DNA of 64,000 nucleotides from an uncultured delta proteobacterium (GCA_903875445.1 CAIQWD010000107.1:1-64000), one strand, 5' to 3'; positions 8,025 through 18,451 are shown, numbered from the stretch's first letter. Notes: generated by a model not told the origin, from the letters alone. A program made the numbers and translations.

Positions 8025-11000
8025 TCAACCCCCGGCATACTTAGCCGTCCGGACTATTTCGCCGGCCTGGGTAATCTCCAGATAACCGAGACGCAACAAC
8101 AGCAGGGTGCCGGGAAAGATGTCCTCGCCGAAGGGCTTGCGGATGGCCCATTTCGCCCGGAACAGCGGGTCGGGCAATTCCTTCTGGTCGCTGTCGCATT
8201 GCAGGATCATCGGCAGAAAACTCTGCTGCTCGAATTTTTTGATGATTTTCAGTTCGAGTTCGCTTCGCACCATGGCGGTGCGCCGCAGCCAGTCCGGCAA
8301 TTGCCCCGGCAGGTTACGAAAATGCAGATAGCTGCTGAGAAGGATGTCGTTTCGGCCGCCCCAGTCGGCGGCATTGTGCAGGTCTTCGACGGTTTCCGGC
8401 GAGAAGAAAAACCCGGAATCGTTTTCTGTCAAATAGGGGAAATGCGGGGCGAAGAGGTATTGCCGCATGCCCTGATCGAGCAGGTTCATCCCCAGGTGTT
8501 TGCCGGTCACCGCCAAGGTCTCTTCCAAGGCCCTGCGAATGGCGGCAGGAGGGTTGTCGGGATTGAGGGCAAGCGTCAAAAGAGACATGTCCTGGCGGGT
8601 GATTTTTCGTTCCCCTTCAATCACCTGGAGCTTGGTCGGATCCTTGATAGCCGCAAGATCCTGGGTTTTCCTGAACCGCACCCCCCTGCCGCCATCCCCG
8701 CCCTCCTGGAGATAGGCGAGCATGGCAAAGGATTCGCGCACCCGGTCGTCGAGGTAGAAATCAACGACCGGATCCGTCCCCGCCGTGACCTTTGGCACTT
8801 GCTCGGCGGCATTGCCGGCAGGCGGCGATGCCTTGCTGATTCCACCAACTATCGGTGCTACACGACGATGGAGTTTCTCCAGATACCATTCCGCCTTAGT
8901 TTTCGGATTACCGGCAAACTGCTCGGCCGGCAGGCCGGAGAGCCGGCTGACCCCAGCGGCACCCAGCGAGAGCAGCATCCGGACAACAACATTGCCATCG
9001 CCGACAACCGCCTTTACCTCCCGCAGTGTCGCTGCCCCTTGGCCGGTCGATGAGCGCAGACGGTCAAGGCTTGCCATCTGGCCGGGAATAATGCCCCCGA
9101 GGGCGGCGGCGATGCCTTGGTCCCCGGCGATCTTAGTAACGGGGTCGAGCATCAGTTTGCCGATCGGGTTATCGGCGGCAAAGCGGATAAATTGCTGCAA
9201 CCAGGCGGCAGACAGCCGCTCGGCCTTCCGGTCTTTCTCGTTCCAGTCGACCTCCTCGGGTAAAAGGGCGAGGACCGTAAGTTTATTAAAAAGCAGACCC
9301 CAATCCGCGGCGGTTTTCACAACGCTTCCGGCCACCGCCTTGCTGCTGAAATCGCTCAGCAGGCTGTTGCCAAGACCGTCGTGCAGGGCCTGCCAGCTGG
9401 TTTTGTCAGGCAGTTGCTGCAGGGTTTGGACCATTTCCACAAGCTCGCCAAAAACTTGCCCTGAGGCTTCGCCGTCGCTTTGGCGGTCGGCGAATTTCGG
9501 CAGCCCAGCAAGAAGCAGACCGATTCGCGCACGCATAAAGCTGAAGGCATCTTCAGGGAGCAAGCCATACTGCAACAAGGCGAGGAGGTTCTCCGCCCGG
9601 TACACCTCGCTGCTTTTCAAATAGTCAAGAGCCAGGCGGGAGATTGCGGCTGCCGGCATGCCCTGCAATTTCGCACGATTCATGGCGGCGGCAAACTGCA
9701 GGGGCCGATCCTTGGTCGCATCCTGCAGTTCGGCGAGAAATTCCATCGCCTCCCCGCCGCCAAGGCTTGTCACCAACTGGGCCACCAACTCCTGGGCACG
9801 ATGGATCGACAGACGCAGATCGGTCCTTTTGCCGTAGTCGAGAAAGAGACTCCTCACCTGCCCCGGCCCAAGGAAGTCGGCAATATCCCACAAAAGCCCT
9901 CCGTTGATCCCGGTCCTACCGACTTCCGCCACTGTCTCCCGGACGCTGGGCTCCCCTGCCGTACTCGCCGGCGATTGCCTCCTGGCTAAGATGCCCAGCG
10001 CCTCGGAATTTTCGGCGCTACCGCTTACCAGCCGGGTCAGGGCCGCAGTCGTTGCTTCCAAGCGTTTTTCCCCTGCCAAGGGAAAAGGGCTAAGATTCCG
10101 CACTTCCGCCCGAGTATACAGCTCCCGTCGCAGCGAAGTTTGCCGACCGGCCACCTCTTCTTCCAGTGGTCCGAGCAGGGTGCGCTCGCCGTCCGGTGCC
10201 GGCACGGCCAGACAGTCATTGAGAATATTGCCGAGAAGATCTGCCCACTGCAGGCTTTCGTCCGGTGCCGGCAGAAAAAACAGGCCCGGTCCCTCGGGAG
10301 CCTTGAACAGGAAGCCGAGGATTCGGTCATCGAGCACCGCCCGCCCGGCACATTCCTGCCGTCCCGTTGCCGCATATGGGTCCTTGGCCTGTGCGGCAGC
10401 ATCCCGCAAGTCTTTGAGGAACCGCCCGTGGCTCTGCAGGCTCCGGAGAGGCACCGAGTTTTCGGCATCGACCTGAATAAAACCGGAGGCGTCGCTCTCG
10501 GCGGCAAGCAGACTGCCCGCCAGGTCGTCATAGGTGGCGAGGAATTCCGGCTGCCGCCACTGTGGCATGATCTGATTATCCCAGTACTGCAGGTCGGCGA
10601 GGTAATGGCCGATGAGGCTTTTCCGCTGTCTGCGGTCGATGGCGACAAAATTGCTGAACAGGTTGGTTCTGTCGATCTTGGTCGGATCGATGCGCGGATT
10701 GCAGCTGGGGATTTTGCTGCGCAGGAACTCATTTTCAATTCGTTGCGTGCGGATATTGGCAAGATCGTAAAACTGCTCGGCCAAAAGGGTGCTGCTTGCC
10801 CCGTAGCTCATCTTCAGCGGACTGTCGCTGGTCCCGACAATGCGCTTCGTCTCCTCCGCCCCCATTGCCGCCCCGCCTGGCAAACCGGCGGCGAGAGGCG
10901 TGCCGGCGACAATCTCCGGATAATAGCGAATAACAAAATCCTCCAGCGGAAAGACGTCGCCCGACCCATACGGCAGCACCGAGTTTAAACTCACCCTGGT

Positions 11001-12062
11001 GGTCTCGACGATCAGCCCCCGATCGTTTTCGAGGATTTTGCCGATGGCCGGACCGGGGCCGATGAAGACCTGCATATGGCCGATGAGTTCGCCGGTGGTC
11101 GTTTGCAGCATGCCCCGATTCGATCCCAGGCTGAGAGAGGGGTAGAGCGCCTGCAGGTAGGCGAGGATCTCCTTGGTACCACCCTCGCAATCGTTTTGAT
11201 CGTGGAACAGGGAATCGAGGAGCATGCCGCTGCCGTTGCCGGGATAAAACTTATTTTCGGCATACCGCTGCAACAGCATCACCAGCGAATAGCCGTCGAT
11301 CTCCTTCGGCAGCCCCTCGCCAACCCTTTGCAGGCGCTGGTTGTATCTGGCCAGAGCCTCCTCCAGGGTAAAGGACGGTTGCTGCCCGAGGACCATCAGG
11401 GCGCGACTGAGATGAAAATATTCGGCCGAGATAATAAAGGTGGAAAAGGCCATGTGCAGACGGCCATCGGCGATATCCTCGCGCAGGGCCTTGAGAAACT
11501 CCGCCTCGGCATGCAGCATGGCGGCATAGCCCGAAGTCGCCGGGACGGCGTCCTGAAAGACATTGCCGAGGAGAACCGCCTCGGCGTCCTCCGCAACCTC
11601 TTGATCCATGCTTTTGTCCGGTTTGGCGGGAATGGTTGACCCGGAAAAGTGCGGCGGTGCAAGCCTGGCAACGGCGGTCTGCCGCACCAGCGATCGATAC
11701 CCGACTTTTTCGGTGATCGACAGGGGAATCAAAGACGACATGGCAATACTGTACTGAGGCAGCTCCCATGCCGACGCTTTATGGCGCGCTGCACGCTGAT
11801 AGGGAATTGCCGTAGGGTCGGCGGGCGGCGCAGTCATCTGTTTGCTCGGCGGCTCGGCCGCGGCTGGGACCGCATCGGGTGCGTGCCCTGCCCCGGGGCT
11901 TTCTTGCATCTGCCCGCTTTCTTGTTCTATATCTCCGACAAAGGGAAAAAAATAGTTGCCGGGTGGTAAAACGGCGGTCTTGATCAGGAGCAGATGCAGT
12001 ACTGCCGTGAGAGTGAAGGCAACGAACAAATCATGAAGGGTCCGGGTAGGTTTCACGATCAT
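8025..12062 (-). CDS. Giant membrane-anchored protein with a candidate transglutaminase-like core
   Basis: A 1345-residue protein I do not recognise as a named family. One hydrophobic helix (about residues 12-33) would anchor it with the bulk outside the cytoplasm, followed by a Pro/Ala-rich linker to about residue 80. Residues about 280-360 contain NDCEGGTKEILAYLQAL (Cys292), GHMQVFIGPG (His329) and GLIVETT (Glu353), an order and context resembling transglutaminase-like cysteine peptidases (Cys-His-Asp/Glu). The remaining 980 residues are mostly predicted helix with many Ala and Leu and no motif I can name. The frame is intact with no stop over 4 kb. It is convergent with the secreted transglutaminase-like gene, 42 bases apart. 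A structural or cell-envelope role is possible but unproven. Confidence 0.85.
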   Translation of the reverse strand: MIVKPTRTLHDLFVAFTLTAVLHLLLIKTAVLPPGNYFFPFVGDIEQESGQMQESPGAGHAPDAVPAAAEPPSKQMTAPPADPTAIPYQRAARHKASAWELPQYSIAMSSLIPLSITEKVGYRSLVRQTAVARLAPPHFSGSTIPAKPDKSMDQEVAEDAEAVLLGNVFQDAVPATSGYAAMLHAEAEFLKALREDIADGRLHMAFSTFIISAEYFHLSRALMVLGQQPSFTLEEALARYNQRLQRVGEGLPKEIDGYSLVMLLQRYAENKFYPGNGSGMLLDSLFHDQNDCEGGTKEILAYLQALYPSLSLGSNRGMLQTTTGELIGHMQVFIGPGPAIGKILENDRGLIVETTRVSLNSVLPYGSGDVFPLEDFVIRYYPEIVAGTPLAAGLPGGAAMGAEETKRIVGTSDSPLKMSYGASSTLLAEQFYDLANIRTQRIENEFLRSKIPSCNPRIDPTKIDRTNLFSNFVAIDRRQRKSLIGHYLADLQYWDNQIMPQWRQPEFLATYDDLAGSLLAAESDASGFIQVDAENSVPLRSLQSHGRFLKDLRDAAAQAKDPYAATGRQECAGRAVLDDRILGFLFKAPEGPGLFFLPAPDESLQWADLLGNILNDCLAVPAPDGERTLLGPLEEEVAGRQTSLRRELYTRAEVRNLSPFPLAGEKRLEATTAALTRLVSGSAENSEALGILARRQSPASTAGEPSVRETVAEVGRTGINGGLLWDIADFLGPGQVRSLFLDYGKRTDLRLSIHRAQELVAQLVTSLGGGEAMEFLAELQDATKDRPLQFAAAMNRAKLQGMPAAAISRLALDYLKSSEVYRAENLLALLQYGLLPEDAFSFMRARIGLLLAGLPKFADRQSDGEASGQVFGELVEMVQTLQQLPDKTSWQALHDGLGNSLLSDFSSKAVAGSVVKTAADWGLLFNKLTVLALLPEEVDWNEKDRKAERLSAAWLQQFIRFAADNPIGKLMLDPVTKIAGDQGIAAALGGIIPGQMASLDRLRSSTGQGAATLREVKAVVGDGNVVVRMLLSLGAAGVSRLSGLPAEQFAGNPKTKAEWYLEKLHRRVAPIVGGISKASPPAGNAAEQVPKVTAGTDPVVDFYLDDRVRESFAMLAYLQEGGDGGRGVRFRKTQDLAAIKDPTKLQVIEGERKITRQDMSLLTLALNPDNPPAAIRRALEETLAVTGKHLGMNLLDQGMRQYLFAPHFPYLTENDSGFFFSPETVEDLHNAADWGGRNDILLSSYLHFRNLPGQLPDWLRRTAMVRSELELKIIKKFEQQSFLPMILQCDSDQKELPDPLFRAKWAIRKPFGEDIFPGTLLLLRLGYLEITQAGEIVRTAKYAGG

Positions 12063-12350
12063 GAGATTCTTGGCAGAAAAAAGGAAGTCTTACACAGCAG
12101 TCAGCACCTCGAGTTCTCGTTTGACGATAAGCATTGTCACCACCGATGGGAGGGGGGACATCCGGATCGCCAAAGTATCGCCCCCATAAAGGTCTCCTGC
12201 CCCCGCAAATAACGGTTGAAAGCAAGAGAGGACAGCCACTTTCTTCTTTTTTTCATTATTCTATGCTTTAATAGAAAAAGAAAAGAAAGATGGTTCTAGG
12301 GTTTTTCAACGGCGGGGCATTCTTGAAGACATCAAGGAGAAAGGCGAACC
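12063..12350. promoter_or_regulatory. Divergent intergenic region upstream of the binding-protein operon
   Basis: This 288-base gap separates the starts of the giant protein gene and the binding-protein/kinase operon. It contains an AT-rich imperfect inverted repeat (pyrimidine run near 12239-12256, purine run near 12277-12291) and an AAGGAG about 11 bases before the ATG at 12351. No gene or clear promoter hexamers stand out. Confidence 0.35.
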
Positions 12351-13565
12351 ATGAAAAAAATATCAAGCAGCTGCACAAGAAACCGTCCGTGCCTTCTCCC
12401 CTTAGCTTTTTTGCGGATACCGGTACTGCTGGGAGTGTCCGCCCTCCTGTTGCTGGCAGGTCTGGGCGCGCCAAGCACACCCCTCGCCCAGGAACCACCG
12501 ATAAAGATTGCCGCCATTTTCTCGGAAACCGGTATTGCCGCACCCCATAACCTGCCCCTCATCGAGATGACCAAGGTGGCGGTCGAGCACATCAACAGCC
12601 GGGGCGGCCTGCTCGGGCGGCAGGTGCAGCTGCTCCTTCTCGATAACGGCAGCACGCCGATCGGCTCGGCCCTGGCGGCGCAAAAGGCCATCGCCGAGAA
12701 CGTCACGGCGGTCATCGGCGCCCACTGGAGTTCCCATTCCCTGGCGATGGCGCCTCTTCTCCAGGAGGCGGGTATTCCGATGATCTCTCCCGGTTCGACC
12801 AACCCGGAGGTCACCCGCGGCAAAGACTATATCTTCCGGGCCTGTTTTATCGATTCCTTCCAAGGGCTGGCGATGGCCAAGTTCGCAATTCATGAACTCC
12901 ATGCCGGGACCGCCGCGGTAGTCACCAATATCGACGAGAATTATAGTACCATGCTCGGGCAGTTTTTCGGCAACGCCTTTGCCCAGGCCGGCGGCCGGCT
13001 GGTCGCCGAAATCGGCTATCGGGGGAATGCCACCGATTTCTCGGCGATCATCAAGGAAATCGAGGGCAAAAAACCGGACGTCGTCTATCTGCCCGGCTAC
13101 ACCAGGGACAGCGGTCTCTTCATCAAGCAGTCGGAGAAAATAGGACTGAAGGCAATCTTTCTTGGCGGCGACGCCTGGGATGAGATAGAAAAATATGCGG
13201 GAACGAGTATCGAAGGCAGTTTCCAATCCGCCCCGTGGCATCCGCAAGTGCCTTTTCCGGAAAGCGAGAAAATGAAAAAAATCTTTGCCGCCAAGCACGG
13301 CAGATCCATTGAAAATATCAGCTCACCGCTGGCCTACGATGCGGTTATGCTCCTCGCCGCAGCAATTACCCGCGCCGGCAGCCTCGACCGCCGGGCGATC
13401 CGCGATGCCCTGGCGGCAACGGTTGATTTTCCGGGGGCCACCGGACCGATCACCTTTGACGCCAATGGCGATCCGCAGAATAAGCCGATCATCATCATCG
13501 AATTTCGGGATGGAAAACGGCTTTTCCGCAACGTCATTTCCCCTCTGCCGGGAGTATCGCCATGA
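12351..13565 (+). CDS. Periplasmic type-I substrate-binding protein (Peripla_BP_6), first of two
   Basis: A 404-residue protein of the branched-chain amino acid (LivJ/LivK-like) binding family. A long signal sequence of about 45 residues with a hydrophobic core ends near PLAQEPP. The mature part starts with IKIAAIFSETG and has the family landmarks of a ligand pocket: GAHWSSHSLAM near residue 125, the ISPGSTNP segment, and FRACFIDSFQG near residue 162. It overlaps the next gene by 4 bases (ATGA) and is about 45% identical to it by eye. No permease or ATPase gene is adjacent, while a hybrid kinase follows, so it probably presents a ligand to the kinase. The ligand is unknown; amino acids or short-chain acids would fit the family. 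Confidence 0.93.
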   Translation: MKKISSSCTRNRPCLLPLAFLRIPVLLGVSALLLLAGLGAPSTPLAQEPPIKIAAIFSETGIAAPHNLPLIEMTKVAVEHINSRGGLLGRQVQLLLLDNGSTPIGSALAAQKAIAENVTAVIGAHWSSHSLAMAPLLQEAGIPMISPGSTNPEVTRGKDYIFRACFIDSFQGLAMAKFAIHELHAGTAAVVTNIDENYSTMLGQFFGNAFAQAGGRLVAEIGYRGNATDFSAIIKEIEGKKPDVVYLPGYTRDSGLFIKQSEKIGLKAIFLGGDAWDEIEKYAGTSIEGSFQSAPWHPQVPFPESEKMKKIFAAKHGRSIENISSPLAYDAVMLLAAAITRAGSLDRRAIRDALAATVDFPGATGPITFDANGDPQNKPIIIIEFRDGKRLFRNVISPLPGVSP

Positions 13566-14722
13566 AAGGTGTGATGCGGAAAGCCAGGGGCCACCAAAGA
13601 CCCCGCCACCTTGTCATCCTTGCCTGCCTGGGTCTCCTGTTGCTGGTTACCGGAGCTGCAGCAGCCGACGAACCGATTAAGATCGGGGCCATCTTCGCCC
13701 TCAGCGGCAAGGCAAAAAACTCCAATCAGCCGGCAGTCCTCGGGGTACAGCTGGCGGTCGAGGAAATTAACAGCGAGGGGGGCGTTCTCGGAAACCCTTT
13801 GGAACTTCTCTTGTTCGACAATGAAAGCACGCCCATCGGCTCCCATCTGGCCGCCGAAAAGGCCGCCCAAGAGGGGGTAACGGGGATCATCGGAGCCTCC
13901 TGGAGTTCCCATTCCCTGGCGATTGCCAAGGTTGCCCAGGAACGGAAAATCCCGATGATCTCGCCGATCTCCACCATTCCCTCCCTGACCGCCATCGGCG
14001 ACTATATCTTCCGGGTGTGCTACACCGATACCTTGCAGGGTGCGATCCTCGCCCAATTCGCCTACCGGGATCTTAAGGCCAGATCCGCCCTGATTTTTAT
14101 CGATATCTCCAGTGATTTCAGCCTCGACATAGCGCAGATCTTCAAAACCAACTTTACCGCCCTGGGCGGCACGGTAAGCCGGGAAATCGAATATAAAACC
14201 GGCCAATCAGATTATTCGCTACAGATCAGGCAGGCGCTTGCCGATACCAGCGACGTCGTCTTTCTCGCCGGTTACGACGAAAGCGGCTTCATCGCCGCCA
14301 AACTGCAGGAGGCGGGAGCCGGGGCCATTCCCATCGGCAGCGACGGCTGGGATGCCGACAGTTTTTTCACCCTCGGCGGCAACAAAATTCGCCTCGGCTA
14401 TTATGTGAACCATTGGTCTCCGGCGCACGAAGATCCCCTGTCCCGAGCATTTTCAGAAAAATACGGCAAGGATGGCGAAATCAAGGCGCCGACCGCCCTC
14501 GCCTATGATGCCGTCAATATCCTGGTTGCCGCCATCCGCCTGGCCGAATCCCCGGATCATGAAGCCGTCCGCCGCAGCCTTGCAGGCCTTCGCGGCTTCA
14601 AGGGAGTAACCGGAGAGATCGCCTTCGATGCCCGGGGCGATGCAGTGAAAAGTGCGTGTATTGTGGAAATCCGCGACGGCATCCCCCGCCATCGGAAATG
14701 CTACAATCAACAGCAACCCTAA
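13562..14722 (+). CDS. Periplasmic type-I substrate-binding protein, second of two
   Basis: A 386-residue paralogue of the preceding protein, with a signal peptide of about 35 residues (cut near AAAADEP), then IKIGAIFALSGKAKN, GASWSSHSLAIAK and FRVCYTDTLQG at equivalent places. The N-terminus reads GVMRKARGHQRPR before the hydrophobic core, a normal positive n-region. Translation is coupled to the upstream gene through ATGA, and the kinase gene starts 15 bases after its stop. Tandem duplication followed by divergence suggests that the two proteins recognise related ligands or form a heterodimeric input for the kinase. Transport is unlikely without a permease, unless one is elsewhere. Confidence 0.93.
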   Translation: MKGVMRKARGHQRPRHLVILACLGLLLLVTGAAAADEPIKIGAIFALSGKAKNSNQPAVLGVQLAVEEINSEGGVLGNPLELLLFDNESTPIGSHLAAEKAAQEGVTGIIGASWSSHSLAIAKVAQERKIPMISPISTIPSLTAIGDYIFRVCYTDTLQGAILAQFAYRDLKARSALIFIDISSDFSLDIAQIFKTNFTALGGTVSREIEYKTGQSDYSLQIRQALADTSDVVFLAGYDESGFIAAKLQEAGAGAIPIGSDGWDADSFFTLGGNKIRLGYYVNHWSPAHEDPLSRAFSEKYGKDGEIKAPTALAYDAVNILVAAIRLAESPDHEAVRRSLAGLRGFKGVTGEIAFDARGDAVKSACIVEIRDGIPRHRKCYNQQQP

Positions 14723-14737
14723 CGTAATCTTAGGCCT

Positions 14738-17527
14738 ATGAAATACCATAGCCTGCCTTTCAAGATAAACCTTACGACCATCGTCACCGTTTTTCTCGTG
14801 GCGTTTGTCTGCATCATCTTACAATACCCCATCGAACAGCGGCGCTTCAAAGGGCAGGCGGCTCGGATCGAGATACTTCTCAACACCATTTTCAAACAAA
14901 AAAAAGATGATCTGTCGAATGAACTGTTTGCCGGCCAGGAAAGAGCCTTACAATCCTCCCTGGAGGAAATCAAACAGGCCAGCGATGACATCACCCTGGT
15001 CTGCCTCTACCCCATACACGGCAACAAACGCCTGTGTTCCGGGGTCGATAACCGGCACCTTGTCATATTTTCGAAGATCCCCGAAGGCGGTCGCCACTCC
15101 TTCGAAGAACTCTCCCTCAATGATCGATGGACCGGCATTTATACGAGCGGCATCGAGGTGATCGGCGACAAGCTCGGCTACCTTGTCATCTATTATGATT
15201 TCGAAACCATTATCCGCGAGAACAGCCGCATCCTCCTCTACTTCGGTCTTGTCACCTTGATCGCCAGTATTGTCATTCTGATGCTGCTGAATATTTATCT
15301 GTTCCGTTCGATCATCGAGCCGCTCACAACCCTCAGGGATGCCATGCGCCGGGTGGAGAGCGGACAACTCGGGGCCACCATCGATCTGTCGCGCCAAGAT
15401 GAAATCGGCGAGATCGGTAAGGCCTTCAACGACATGTCCGGCAATCTCCTGAAGAGCCGCTCCGAACTGAAAAAACATCAAGAACACCTTGAAGAGCTGG
15501 TCAATGCCCGTACCGAGGAACTTACCCAGGCCAAGGAACTGGCGGAAAGCGCCAGCCGGGCGAAAAGCGAGTTTCTTGCCAATATGAGCCATGAGATCCG
15601 CACCCCGATGAACGGCGTGGTCGGCATCTCCACCCTCCTCGAAGATACCGATCTCGATGAAACCCAACGACACTATGTGGAAACCCTCAAGACCAGCGGC
15701 AAATCCCTGCTCACGGTTATTGACGACATCCTCGATTTTTCCAAGATCGAGGCCGGCAAGATGGAACTGGAGCGAGTCGATTTCAACCTCCGTGACCTCC
15801 TTGACGGCCTTTTGGATATGGTCAGTCTCAATGTGAAGGACAAGGATCTCGAACTGATCTGCAGCATTGCCCCCGGTACGCCGACGCAACTGGTCGGCGA
15901 CCCGGGACGGTTGCGGCAAATTTTGCTCAACCTCGTCGGCAATGCCTTTAAATTTACGAAAAAGGGAGAAATTTCCATCTCGGTTGTCGGCATGGAAGAA
16001 CAGGGCGGAGAAATCGTCCTGTGGTTTACCGTCAAAGATACCGGCATCGGTATCCCTGGGGATAAACAAGATTCGCTCTTTGAGTGCTTCACCCAGGCCG
16101 ACAGCTCGACCACCCGAAAATTCGGCGGAACCGGCCTGGGCCTTGCCATTTCGAAGAGACTGGTGCAGCTCATGCACGGCCAGGTCGGCATCCACAGCAT
16201 TGATGACGAAGGCTCGCTGTTCTGGTTTACCTGCCGCCTCGACAAACAGCTGAACCCCGAACCGGAACCGCAATTGCCTCGGCAGCTCAATGATCGACAG
16301 ATACTGGTAGTCGATGACAACAACACCTGTCGGGAGATCCTGGCCAGACAACTTGAATATTGGGGGGCGAGGGTAAGCAGCTGCGGCAGCGATCGGGAGG
16401 CGCTGAGGATCCAGAAAGAAATCGCCGATGGCGGCCATAGGCTCGATTTTGCTTTTATCGAACTGCAAACAGCCGACAGAGACGGCCCGGCACTTAGCCG
16501 AATGCTCAAGGAAAGTGGCCTTTCCCCCGACCTGCAACTGGTGCTCATGGTGCCTTTTTATCGTTTTGAGAGCAATGGCAACTCCTTCCGCCAGGACTTT
16601 GCCGCCTGCCTGAAAAAACCGATCCGCTATTGCGATCTGCTTGATACGGAAGGCATCCTGCTCTCCGGCCATCCCGTGCATGCAGCGAGACAGCCGGAAA
16701 CAGCGCCGCCCGGAGCTTACACGCCGCCGGGTCGAGATGAACCTATCCTTCTCGCCGAGGACAACCTCATCAACCAGCAGGTAGTAGCCGGCATCATGAA
16801 AAAACTCGGCTATCACCGGCTGGATATTGTCGGTAATGGCCGGGAAGCCATAACCGCCCTGCGGAATACCCCTTACAGCCTGGTCCTTATGGATATCCAG
16901 ATGCCCGAATTGGACGGCCTGCAGGCAGTAAATCACATCCGTTCCGGTGCGGCCGAGGTCCTTGATCCGCACATCCCGATTGTCGCCCTCACCGCCCATG
17001 CCATGAAAGGCGATAAGGAAAAATATCTTGCCTGCGGCATGGATGGCTATATCTCTAAACCCATCGATCCCCTTCTCCTGGCGGCAACCCTGGAACAGCT
17101 TTTGGCCCCGGCAAGAACCCGCCTTCTTGAGCGGCAGGCAGTAGCCGTAGAAGAACCGCCAACCGACACTTCAGAGCCGCCACTGATCGATTATCCGGCC
17201 TTCGTTGCCCGCTTGCTTGACGACAGGCAGGTGGCGGCACAGATCTTTGCCATGTTTATGCAAGATCTGCCGCTGCAGATGGAGCATCTCGGGGAGGTCA
17301 CCGATAAAAAAGATTTCTCCGCCATCGAGAACCAGGCACATAAACTCAAAGGCGCCACCGCTAATGTCTGCGCCCATCGCCTCAACAGGATAATGCGCCG
17401 ACTGGAGGCAGCCGCCAAAGCCGAGAATCTTGCGGAAGTGCAAAAGCTTCTTGCTTCAGCGCAACAAGTACGGATAATAATGCAAGAAACGGAAATTTAT
17501 CCTGACTCTGCAAAGCAGCCTATGTGA
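14738..17527 (+). CDS. Hybrid histidine kinase (HAMP-HisKA-HATPase-REC-REC-HPt)
   Basis: A 929-residue inner-membrane sensor of the BarA/EvgS style. Helices near residues 8-28 and 160-185 bracket a periplasmic domain of about 130 residues; HAMP follows (about 185-240), then a coiled coil. HisKA has the phospho-acceptor His285 in [11 protein letters not shown], and the ATPase N, G1 and G2 boxes lie near residues 390-480. The first receiver (about 520-640) keeps the DD pair and the KKP lysine but has Glu575 where the phospho-acceptor Asp should be, so it cannot be phosphorylated in the usual way. The second receiver is intact (Asp719), and HPt has His868 in QAHKLKGA. No separate response regulator is adjacent. 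The upstream binding proteins are likely input partners. Confidence 0.95.
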   Translation: MKYHSLPFKINLTTIVTVFLVAFVCIILQYPIEQRRFKGQAARIEILLNTIFKQKKDDLSNELFAGQERALQSSLEEIKQASDDITLVCLYPIHGNKRLCSGVDNRHLVIFSKIPEGGRHSFEELSLNDRWTGIYTSGIEVIGDKLGYLVIYYDFETIIRENSRILLYFGLVTLIASIVILMLLNIYLFRSIIEPLTTLRDAMRRVESGQLGATIDLSRQDEIGEIGKAFNDMSGNLLKSRSELKKHQEHLEELVNARTEELTQAKELAESASRAKSEFLANMSHEIRTPMNGVVGISTLLEDTDLDETQRHYVETLKTSGKSLLTVIDDILDFSKIEAGKMELERVDFNLRDLLDGLLDMVSLNVKDKDLELICSIAPGTPTQLVGDPGRLRQILLNLVGNAFKFTKKGEISISVVGMEEQGGEIVLWFTVKDTGIGIPGDKQDSLFECFTQADSSTTRKFGGTGLGLAISKRLVQLMHGQVGIHSIDDEGSLFWFTCRLDKQLNPEPEPQLPRQLNDRQILVVDDNNTCREILARQLEYWGARVSSCGSDREALRIQKEIADGGHRLDFAFIELQTADRDGPALSRMLKESGLSPDLQLVLMVPFYRFESNGNSFRQDFAACLKKPIRYCDLLDTEGILLSGHPVHAARQPETAPPGAYTPPGRDEPILLAEDNLINQQVVAGIMKKLGYHRLDIVGNGREAITALRNTPYSLVLMDIQMPELDGLQAVNHIRSGAAEVLDPHIPIVALTAHAMKGDKEKYLACGMDGYISKPIDPLLLAATLEQLLAPARTRLLERQAVAVEEPPTDTSEPPLIDYPAFVARLLDDRQVAAQIFAMFMQDLPLQMEHLGEVTDKKDFSAIENQAHKLKGATANVCAHRLNRIMRRLEAAAKAENLAEVQKLLASAQQVRIIMQETEIYPDSAKQPM

Positions 17528-17959
17528 TTTTTTTTGTCGGAAAGAGACAGAATTCGCATGTTTTTTTATGCCCCCTAGATGAAAGGAGAAATATCAAGTA
17601 AATAGAGGTTCTTCCGGAAAGAACATGACAAGAAAACACGTCGCCGAAACCACACCTGACCTCAGGACGGAAGGTCTCGATACACCGAGGGCATTACCAA
17701 AGCACAGGGAATTATTACCAATCGACGATTTTATCCTCGTAACTCATTTTTCCCGGACCCTGGACACCCCACCATAGCTCATTGTTTTTACAGATATAAA
17801 TATTATTTTTAGCAGATATCCCGAGATCGTAAAAATCATATTGATAAACCCTTCGAAAAGGTGTAATCATCCCCGAAATTTGTTCATAAATTTGTTCTTA
17901 ATTTGTTTCCGTATCGTCAGTTGTTTTATCCCCTCTTTTTATTTGATAGGAAAATAGCC
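17528..17959. other. Gene-free gap upstream of the SET-domain gene
   Basis: I see no gene in these 432 bases. A short dyad (GTTCTT-N5-AAGAAC, near 17608-17624) and three 12-base direct repeats at 17876-17910 are the visible structures, the latter ending 49 bases before the SET-domain start. The region is AT-rich compared with the flanking genes and probably holds the promoter of the SET/decarboxylase pair. Confidence 0.55.
17876..17910 (+). repeat. Three iteron-like 12-base direct repeats
   Basis: AAATTTGTTCAT (17876-17887), AAATTTGTTCTT (17888-17899) and AATTTGTTTCC (17900-17910) follow each other without spacers. A near-helical period of 12 bases suggests a binding site for a regulator upstream of the SET-domain gene; slippage of a simple AT-rich sequence is the alternative. 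Confidence 0.55.
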
Positions 17960-18451
17960 ATGTATCCACCCCATTTTGGAAATAATCCGTTATTTCCCAG
18001 CAAGAACGACTTCAGAGTTGTATTGAAGAACCATGTCGCCGGCATGGGCGTTATGACGTACAAATTCATTGCCAAGGGAAGTCTGGTATGTGCTATTGCG
18101 GGGGATATCATTACCGATATTCGCCAACACACCCTGCAGATCGAAACTGACCTGCATCTTCACGATCTGTATTTTTCCGGTTATTTCCTCCATTCCTGCT
18201 CGCCGAATATTGAGCTGGACATGAAGAAATTGCTGGTGCACGCGGTGCAGGACATCCATCCCATGGACTATCTGACCATGGATTACGCCCAGACCGAGGA
18301 TATTCTCTACAAGCAGTTCCCCTGCGGTTGCGGCTCGGAAAACTGTCGGGGCTGGATCACCGGCAAAAAGGAATTGCCGGTTGCCGAAGCAGTCCTCGGT
18401 AACGGCTTCCGCGCGCCCGAAAAACAGTTCGAAGAGTGTCAAGGCATATGA
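17960..18451 (+). CDS. SET-domain protein (putative protein-lysine methyltransferase)
   Basis: A compact 163-residue SET protein. Visible parts are the N-terminal SET strand GMGVMTYKFIAKGSLV (28-43), the HSCSPN core motif (78-83; the usual preceding Asn is Leu77), LTMDYA (105-110) for the catalytic tyrosine region, and a post-SET cluster CGCGSENCRGW (122-132), where Cys122, 124 and 129 with Cys80 would bind zinc. SET enzymes transfer methyl from S-adenosylmethionine to protein lysines. There are no pre-SET or targeting domains. I chose the ATG at 17960, since the frame above it lacks a ribosome site. It shares ATGA with the decarboxylase gene that follows, so the two are translated together. 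The methylated target is unknown. Confidence 0.88.
   Translation: MYPPHFGNNPLFPSKNDFRVVLKNHVAGMGVMTYKFIAKGSLVCAIAGDIITDIRQHTLQIETDLHLHDLYFSGYFLHSCSPNIELDMKKLLVHAVQDIHPMDYLTMDYAQTEDILYKQFPCGCGSENCRGWITGKKELPVAEAVLGNGFRAPEKQFEECQGI

Noticed and set aside
14948-16999. Long open frame of 683 codons on the minus strand opposite the hybrid kinase
   Set aside because: It is antisense to clear HisKA, ATPase and receiver domains, has no family resemblance and reflects GC-rich codon periodicity.
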